A stretch of 27,760 nucleotides of DNA from positions 1 to 27,760 of the forward strand of contig DATKKX010000088.1 in the NCBI GenBank assembly GCA_035542775.1, given 5' to 3'. This document shows, one piece after another, positions 22,878 to 27,760 of this stretch. The position numbers and the translations under genes were made by a program. Within the stretch, counting starts at the first letter, position 1; every line of letters starts with the position of its first letter. Origin of the DNA: DATKKX01 sp035542775. GTDB lineage: Bacteria; Planctomycetota; Phycisphaerae; UBA1845; UTPLA1. The notes below the pieces were generated by a model. That model ran no database searches, was not told where the DNA came from, and saw only the letters and a program-made list of their open reading frames with translations.

Positions 22878-24163
22878 ATGGCCAACAAGAAGCATCCCAG
22901 AGCCGCGATCATCATCGCCTTGCTGGGCATTGGCTTGGCCGCAGGTTTGGTCCTGGCCTATTGGGACAACCTAGCGACCGCGTGCCGCTCGTTGGCGGCG
23001 ATGGGGATCAGGATCTCGTCACCGCGAACAACCAGTTCGCCTTCGACCTCTATGCCCAGTTGAGCAAAGACCGTGGAAACGACAACATCTTCTTTTCCCC
23101 GTTGAGTCTCTCGGCCATCTTGGCTCAGACCTACGCAGGCGCCCGGGGCAACACCGCCAAGGAAATGACGGAGACTCTGCACCTCGACCCTGAAGCCGAC
23201 CGGTTGCACCCGGCAATGGCGGCGCTGCTCGCCAGCCTGGAACCGCCGCAGGGCAAGGCTCCGTATGAGCTGAACATTGCCAACGCCCTGTGGCTGGAGC
23301 AGACCTACACCCTTCTGCCCGAGTTCGTTTCGCTCTGCCAGAATCACTATCGCACCGCCCCTCGCTCGGTCGACTTCAAGCACGCCGCCGAGGCCCAACG
23401 AAAGACGATCAACGACTGGGTCGCAGAACAGACTCACGGCAAGATCCAAGATCTGATGCCGTCGGGCTCTGTGAATCCCGACTCGCGCCTCGTTTTGACC
23501 GATGCGGTGTACTTCAGGGGGGCCTGGCTCTCGCCATTCAGCGAGAGACTAACGGAGAGCAAGGAATTCAAAACGCCGGGTGAGAAATCGGTTCAGGCGC
23601 CCATGATGCGACAGACCAGCTTTTTCGGCTATATGCAACGCCGGGACCTGCAGGTTCTGGAGATGCCGTACGTCGGTCGCTCGCTGAGCATGGTCGTGTT
23701 GCTGCCCCGCAAGATCGACGGCTTGCCGGAGTTGGAGGAGAAGCTGAGCGCGAAGACGATCTCCGCCTGGACCCGGAAGTTGAGCAAGCAGGAGGTCAAG
23801 GTCGAGGTCGAGTTCCCGCGATTCACCGTGGCCACATTCTACTCGCTCGCCGCGACGCTTCGAGCCATGGGCATCCGAGATGCGTTTTCGCGGAAGGATG
23901 CCGATTTTTCCGGCGCAACCAGTTCGGGACCGCTGTTCATCGGCGCGGTGATGCATGAGGCTTTTGTCGAAGTGAACGAGAAAGGCACCGAAGCAGCCGC
24001 CGCGACAGGCTTAGCGAAATATGCAGGCAAAGGAGGTGAACCACCGCCGCCTCCGCCCGTCTTTCGCGCGGACCACCCCTTCATTTTCCTCATCCGCGAC
24101 ATGCGCTCCGGCAGCATCCTTTTCCTCGGCCGTGTACTGAACCCGAAGACGGGGCCGGATTAG
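22878..24163 (+). CDS. Membrane-anchored serpin, apparent -1 frameshift near 23003-23006
   Basis: An ATG at 22878 with a very strong AAGGAGGG 8 nt upstream opens MANKKHPRAAIIIALLGIGL, a positively charged N-terminus and membrane anchor or signal. That frame stops at 23063. The serpin fold (ANNQFAFDLYAQLSK, NIFFSPLSLSAILAQTYAGA, NIANALWLEQ, VLTDAVYFRGAW, EMPYVGRSLSMVVLLP) is in another frame and runs to 24163. One extra G in the GGGG run at 23003-23006 would join them. The body is full length. The hinge EKGTEAAAAT has the small residues of inhibitory serpins, so protease inhibition by loop insertion is likely. Counting 17 residues from the hinge Glu puts P1-P1' near Gly-Lys, but the loop carries an extra six-proline run, so P1 is uncertain. 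A sequencing error, pseudogene or frameshifting are all possible. Confidence 0.8.
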
Positions 24164-24226
24164 GACCAACTGCTGGTGCCGCAGCAGCAGGGTGGTTTTC
24201 GTCTGGTGTACACGCGAAGGAAGGGC

Positions 24227-25096
24227 TTATGGTCGCGTCGCGCCGAACGCTTCCTCCAGGAACGCCTGCATCTGGCTCCAAGCCCGCCGGGCGGTGCGTT
24301 CGTCGTAGCTGACTCCTTCCATGCCGGGGCGGCCGGCGGCGGGGTTCATAAAGCCGTGCTTGGCGCCGGCGTAGATGATGATCTGCCAATCAACATTCGT
24401 CTTCCGCAGGCTGTCCTCGAAGGCCTTGACGCTCTCGTCCGGTACGTGCGGGTCGGCGGCGCCGTGAAGGACGAGGATGCGGGCCTTGATGCGGGCGCCG
24501 TCGGCCTCTGCATACGGCATCAGACCGCCGTGAAAGCTTACCACGGCGGCAACGTCCGCGCCGGTCGCGGCGAGCTGAAGCACGGTCGAGCCGCCGAAGC
24601 AGAAGCCGATGGCGGCGATGCGCTTCGAGTCGCAGTGCTCGTCGCGGGCCAGGGCGTCGTATGCGGCCTGGATGCGCTTTCGCCAGCGGGGGAGGTCTTC
24701 GCGGAACTGGCCGGTCAGCTTTCCGGCTTCGGCGGGGTCGGAGGTGACGTGCCCGTCGCCGTACATGTCGACGGCGAGGGCGACGTAGCCCAGGGCGGCG
24801 ATCTGGCGGGCCTTTTCCTTGGCGAAGTCGTTCAGGCCCCACCACTCGGGGACGACCAGCACGCCGGGCCGCTTGCCCGAGGAGGTTTTGTCGTAGGCGA
24901 GGTAGCCGCGCAGCTCGATGTCGCCGTCACGATAGACCAGCGGCTGGGTGGTGATGGAGCCCTGAGCCGCCGGCTGAGTGGTGACAGGAGCCTGTGGTCG
25001 CGATAGGGCGGAGTCTGGGGCGACGGGTGGTTTGCCGGTTTGATCCTGCGTTGCAGCCACGAGCGCGGCCGTCAACGCGATTCCTGCTGCGGACAT
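24227..25096 (-). CDS. Exported dienelactone hydrolase family protein
   Basis: The 289-residue alpha/beta hydrolase shows the dienelactone hydrolase set: nucleophile C166 in GFCFGGS, D215 in HGAADPHVP, H247 in AKHGFM, and E84 in PEWWGLN, which in the family interacts with the resting thiol. The actual ester or lactone substrate is unknown; many such proteins are not true dienelactone hydrolases. Residues 1-15 (MSAAGIALTAALVAA) look like a short signal peptide, followed by a Pro/Gln/Thr-rich linker to about 50, so export is likely. The ATG at 25096 has GGAGG 8 nt upstream; the open frame extends further 5' into the spacer without sense. A TATTAT (25144-25139) may be the -10. It is divergent from the dockerin-like gene and converges on the serpin. 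Confidence 0.9.
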   Translation of the reverse strand: MSAAGIALTAALVAATQDQTGKPPVAPDSALSRPQAPVTTQPAAQGSITTQPLVYRDGDIELRGYLAYDKTSSGKRPGVLVVPEWWGLNDFAKEKARQIAALGYVALAVDMYGDGHVTSDPAEAGKLTGQFREDLPRWRKRIQAAYDALARDEHCDSKRIAAIGFCFGGSTVLQLAATGADVAAVVSFHGGLMPYAEADGARIKARILVLHGAADPHVPDESVKAFEDSLRKTNVDWQIIIYAGAKHGFMNPAAGRPGMEGVSYDERTARRAWSQMQAFLEEAFGATRP

Positions 25097-25215
25097 GGTG
25101 ATGGCCTCCCTGGATGCGGTTGCCCGAAACACTGGGACATAATAGGCGCGCCGGCATCGCGGCCGCTTGGCGATGCGAGGGGGAACGCGTGGGGGCCTGC
25201 CGGGACGCTTTTTGG

Positions 25216-25245
25216 TTGACTGACGGGGATTGAAGGGGGTAAGGT
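25216..25245 (+). promoter_or_regulatory. Candidate promoter of the dockerin-like protein gene
   Basis: TTGACT (25216-25221), 18 nt and TAAGGT (25240-25245) give a start near 25252, about 24 nt before the chosen GTG. The -35 is good and the -10 poor. Confidence 0.4.
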
Positions 25246-25275
25246 CATGGTAGGGCGGGGGTGGTGAGGACATCC

Positions 25276-26502
25276 GTGAGCGGGGCTGATCGTTTCGTGA
25301 ATCTTGCCTTTCTGCGTGGGGGGAACTGGTGGCGCATCGCGTGCCTGGGCGCCATTCTTGGTCTTGGTACCTGCCAGTTGACGAGGGCGCAAACCTACAC
25401 CGTCGAGATCGTCGGCACGGAACGCCGGTGCAAGCTCGACGGATTCCACTTCTTGACTGTCATTGCCGACCAGGGTGTGCTGGCGATCAGAGGCCACCCG
25501 GGCGTTGACCCGAACGGATGGGGGTACACGTGGTATCCGGAGGCCTTTATCGCCGGCGCGGTACTGCACCATCTGACCGGCGAGAGCGTGACGGCGGAGG
25601 CGGATCACATTACCGTCACGGCTTCCGGCGGGGTATCGCGCGGATCCGACGACACGTACGGCACGTGGACTATACAGCTCACGTTCCAATACGATCCCGT
25701 TGCGAAACGGATCACGGGCTCCGGCTCGTACTCGATCAGCCTGCCCGGCACCCTGTCCGGGGTCGGGGACCTCAATCTGTACAGGATTGCGAGCAATTAC
25801 CTGCAGAACGTTCCCCTGTTGACCTGCACGTATGGTGACACGGGCGACATGACGGATGTTCAGGCGGATGAGGAGGTGCAGCACTTTACGTGGGTGCCGC
25901 CGCCTCCGCCGGAGGATCCGGGATTCTTCCCGCAGGACCATACAGGTTCATTGCTCGTCCAAGTCAGCGGCCGGCTGAATAACGTGGATACGATGGCCCA
26001 GGGGCATCCCTTCGCGATTGCCGCGGCGTATAAGCCCAGCGTTTCGGTGGGGCTGGTGTCGAGTGACCCCGGGATTGCGATGATCTTCGGGGCGCTTTAC
26101 GACCAGAGCCACAATCAGGACTTTGCTGCGGACAACGTGGGCATTACGCCGCTGGTTCTGAGCTCGTCGCCGTCGACGGAATTCAGTTTCAGTGTCACGT
26201 TTGAATCCAGCGCTCTCCCGGGGGACGGGAACGATGCGGATTTCGATGGGATCGTTGATGGGCTGGACCCGTTTCCGAATTGTGGGACGTGTCCTGGCAA
26301 TCTGAGCTGCCCGGGCGGGGCCACGGTCGATCGTCAGGCGAATGGCGGCGATATCGAGGTTTTTGTCGGCTGCCTTCTGGTTGGTTCGGCTACGGCGCCG
26401 GGGTGCGGTTGCGCCGACATGGACGCAAACGACGTCATCGATGCGTCGGATGCGGGGTTGTTTGTGGACGCGATTCTCGGTTTGTCGATGGCGTGCCTGT
26501 GA
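25276..26502 (+). CDS. Secreted protein with EF-hand/dockerin-like C-terminal tail
   Basis: The 408-residue protein has a signal peptide (RIACLGAILGLGTCQLTRAQ, cleavage after about residue 39). The GTG at 25276 is chosen because GAGGA lies 5-6 nt upstream; GTG 25261 is possible. The middle (40-320) is beta-rich with no domain I recognise. The tail from about 325 has a calcium-binding, thrombospondin-type-3-like loop (DGNDADFDGIVDGLDPFPNC). A dockerin-like EF-hand pair with Cys follows: GGDIEVFVGCLL, then CGCADMDANDVIDASDAGLF and VDAIL. Such tails are abundant on planctomycete secreted proteins. Dockerins elsewhere dock to cohesins, but no cohesin is seen here, so the tail may act as a sorting or surface-attachment signal. 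Confidence 0.82.
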   Translation: MSGADRFVNLAFLRGGNWWRIACLGAILGLGTCQLTRAQTYTVEIVGTERRCKLDGFHFLTVIADQGVLAIRGHPGVDPNGWGYTWYPEAFIAGAVLHHLTGESVTAEADHITVTASGGVSRGSDDTYGTWTIQLTFQYDPVAKRITGSGSYSISLPGTLSGVGDLNLYRIASNYLQNVPLLTCTYGDTGDMTDVQADEEVQHFTWVPPPPPEDPGFFPQDHTGSLLVQVSGRLNNVDTMAQGHPFAIAAAYKPSVSVGLVSSDPGIAMIFGALYDQSHNQDFAADNVGITPLVLSSSPSTEFSFSVTFESSALPGDGNDADFDGIVDGLDPFPNCGTCPGNLSCPGGATVDRQANGGDIEVFVGCLLVGSATAPGCGCADMDANDVIDASDAGLFVDAILGLSMACL

Positions 26503-26560
26503 CGGAGAACGAGGGCGGTGGTTCGAGGGCGCGCGCTACAAAAACTGTCGCCCTTCCAGG

Positions 26561-26685
26561 GCTGCATGGCGGGCGCCATTCCGGGGCTGCATAGCGGGCG
26601 CCATTCCGAGGCTGCATGGCGGGCGGCATTCCGGGGCTGCATGGCGGGCGCCATTCCGGGGCTGCATAGCGGTCGCCTTTCTGAA
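26561..26685. repeat. Five tandem 25-bp units, each a small hairpin
   Basis: Copies start at 26561, 26586, 26611, 26636 and 26661, an exact 25-bp period. The unit begins GCTGCATGGCGGGCGCCATT and ends CCGGG. Each contains ATGGCG/CGCCAT, a 6-bp inverted repeat around GG. Copies 2 and 5 carry ATAGC and copy 3 carries GGCAT, which weaken the stem; copy 5 decays at its end. The array lies between convergent genes, in a 253-bp spacer with no other feature, so it may act as a two-way terminator or simply be a VNTR. Confidence 0.92.
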
Positions 26686-26755
26686 CAGATCGAGTGCCTG
26701 CGCACATGGCAAGACGCTGAGGCGCTACCGCATGTCCGGGCGGCCGGACGGCCGC

Positions 26756-27223
26756 TCAGCAGCCGTGGAATTTCGCGGCGCGCTTCTTGAGTTCTTCCAT
26801 GGGCACGTCTTCCACATGCGTGGCGAAGCCCCAGGTGTGGCCAAAGGGGTCTTCCAGCCCGATCGAGCGGTCGCCGTAGAAGCGGGTGGTCATGGGGCTC
26901 ACTATCTTGGCGCCGCATTCGACGGCCCGATGGGCGAAGGCCTCCACGTCCGGGACGTAGATGTAGATCGATGTCGGTGAGCCGCCCAGGGTCTGCGGGC
27001 TGCGGGCCCCCATCTTGGGCTGCTCGTCGGCGAGCATGATGACGGCCTCGCCGATGCGGATTTCGGCGTGGCCGACAGTCCCGTCGGGAGCATCGAAACG
27101 CATGGTTTCGACCGCGCCGAAGGCCTTCTTGTAGAAATCGATCGCCTTGGCGGCTCCCTTGCAGGTCAAGTGGGGTAGCGCGCCGTGGTATCCGTCGGGG
27201 ATGGGCTTGACTTTACCGGCCAT
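26756..27223 (-). CDS. VOC/PhnB-like glyoxalase-fold protein
   Basis: The 155-residue protein has the paired beta-alpha-beta-beta-beta units of the vicinal oxygen chelate fold. Key segments are LPHLTCKGAAKAIDFYKKAF, VGHAEIRIGEAVIMLADE, SIYIYVPDVEAFAHRAVECG and GDRSIGLEDPFGHTWGFATH. These fit the PhnB/YdbB-like branch, whose members are mostly uncharacterised; metal-dependent isomerase, lyase or resistance functions occur in the fold. Putative metal ligands are the His in PHLT and the Glu of AEIRIG with LEDPFGH. The ATG at 27223 has AAGGAG 8 nt upstream. The end EELKKRAAKFHGC is the family's usual close. It stands alone, converging on the dockerin-like gene across the hairpin array. Confidence 0.9.
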   Translation of the reverse strand: MAGKVKPIPDGYHGALPHLTCKGAAKAIDFYKKAFGAVETMRFDAPDGTVGHAEIRIGEAVIMLADEQPKMGARSPQTLGGSPTSIYIYVPDVEAFAHRAVECGAKIVSPMTTRFYGDRSIGLEDPFGHTWGFATHVEDVPMEELKKRAAKFHGC

Positions 27224-27557
27224 AGATGGATCTCCTTGTCGGGGCCGCCCGCCGCGTCGTCTGTCCAGTTCGGTCCAGGCTTCGGCTGGGTCCAGGCCTG
27301 TTTCAATATAGCGCCGCCGGACAGCCCTGGGCGCCCAGAATCTGTAACGCCGGCAGGCCGGCCGTGCGGAGCCCAGTGTTGTGGGGTCGTCATGCAAGGC
27401 CAGAGCAGCGCCCTGGCGAGAGATAGGGTCTCTGCCGATCTAAAGCACCGATGAGCCGCAGGAGATGTGCCTGGCGCCAGGCTTGTTGCAGCACGCATTC
27501 AGATGATAAAATCCACGAGTCGCCTGGCCGAAGTCAAACACTGATCGGAGAGCAGTC
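27224..27557. other. 334-bp divergent spacer upstream of efp
   Basis: No gene is seen. It holds a perfect 14-bp palindrome GCCTGGCGCCAGGC at 27469-27482 and, right after it, TTGTTG (27483-27488), 18 nt and TAAAAT (27507-27512), a weak promoter that would start about 39 nt before the efp ATG. The palindrome abutting the -35 could be an operator. Confidence 0.4.
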
Positions 27558-27760
27558 ATGTCTTCCGCAGAGCTACTCCACAAAGGTATGGTTCTTCGCC
27601 ACGAGGGGCGGCTGTACATGGTGATGGATTTCTTCACCGCCCAGTCCGGCAAACAGAAGCCCACGGTTCACCTCAAACTGCGTGACGTAAAGAGCGGACA
27701 TGCCGCCGATCGCACACTGGATCAGATCGGCAAGATCGAGGAAGTGGAGGCGGAAACCAG
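27558..27760 (+). CDS. efp: Elongation factor P, N-terminal part (runs off right edge)
   Basis: The frame is open from ATG 27558, with GGAGAG about 6 nt upstream, to the right edge (67 codons). The first 67 residues match the KOW-like first domain of EF-P: LLHKGMVLRHEGRLYMVMDF, then SGKQKPTVHLKLRDVKSG and RTLDQIGKIEEVE. EF-P relieves ribosome stalling at proline runs. The Lys at the tip of the loop (K32 in SGKQKP) stands where E. coli K34 is modified. The sequence is divergent from the usual PGKG loop, so an EF-P paralogue such as the EfpL/YeiP group cannot be excluded. Confidence 0.8.
   Translation, partial: MSSAELLHKGMVLRHEGRLYMVMDFFTAQSGKQKPTVHLKLRDVKSGHAADRTLDQIGKIEEVEAET

Noticed and set aside
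26561..26685. CRISPR array
   Set aside because: Units are contiguous at 25 bp with no spacers and no cas genes nearby.

Overview
The window (27,760 bp, GC-rich) is bacterial chromosome, most likely from the phylum Planctomycetota. Four things point there. A short basic protein at 19261-19512 matches the small signature protein of the PVC superphylum. A secreted protein at 25276-26502 ends in the cysteine-rich, EF-hand/dockerin-like tail typical of planctomycetes. There is a membrane-anchored SPOR-like protein of planctomycete style and an N-terminal NPCBM domain of planctomycete glycosidase type. Some spacers carry the low-complexity CTGAGTGCTG and CACGAAGGACACGAAGG repeats often seen in these genomes. 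I would not place it below phylum with confidence; Phycisphaerae or a neighbouring class is a guess.

Layout. 1-777 (-): N-terminus of a secreted NPCBM glycosidase running off the left edge. 975-1868 (+): CDP-alcohol phosphatidyltransferase, possibly leaderless. 1792-2775 (-): phage Gp27-like small protein framed by repeats. 2776-3670: gene-free, with a 103-bp tandem repeat and a terminator-like hairpin. 3671-14477 (-): the transcription/translation core, read rpoB, a GNAT acetyltransferase, rpoC, rpsL, rpsG. 14478-15213: long rpoB leader with a good promoter. 15214-17702: MazG/HisE-like pyrophosphatase (+) convergent with a sensor kinase and an unknown envelope protein (-). 18028-21721 (-): aminotransferase, PVC signature protein, SPOR-like membrane protein and selD. 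21908-22725 (+): zeta-toxin-like kinase overlapping a small basic partner. 22878-24163 (+): membrane-anchored serpin with an apparent frameshift. 24227-25096 (-): exported dienelactone-hydrolase-like enzyme. 25276-26502 (+): dockerin-like secreted protein. 26561-26685: five 25-bp hairpin repeats. 26756-27223 (-): VOC protein. 27558 to the right edge (+): elongation factor P N-terminus.

The most notable points are as follows. (1) selD is interrupted in frame by TGA at the catalytic position. Reading it as selenocysteine restores a full-length SelD from a GTG with a good ribosome binding site, and a hairpin with a G-first loop follows the TGA. (2) RpoB carries about 230 extra residues between the conserved LKYLLDL and DDIDHLGNRR segments. 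(3) A GNAT gene sits between rpoB and rpoC, which are normally adjacent. (4) RpsL has Arg at position 88, a residue known as a streptomycin-resistance substitution elsewhere. (5) The serpin's N-terminal anchor and its body are in different frames. No CRISPR array, insertion sequence, tRNA or rRNA was seen.
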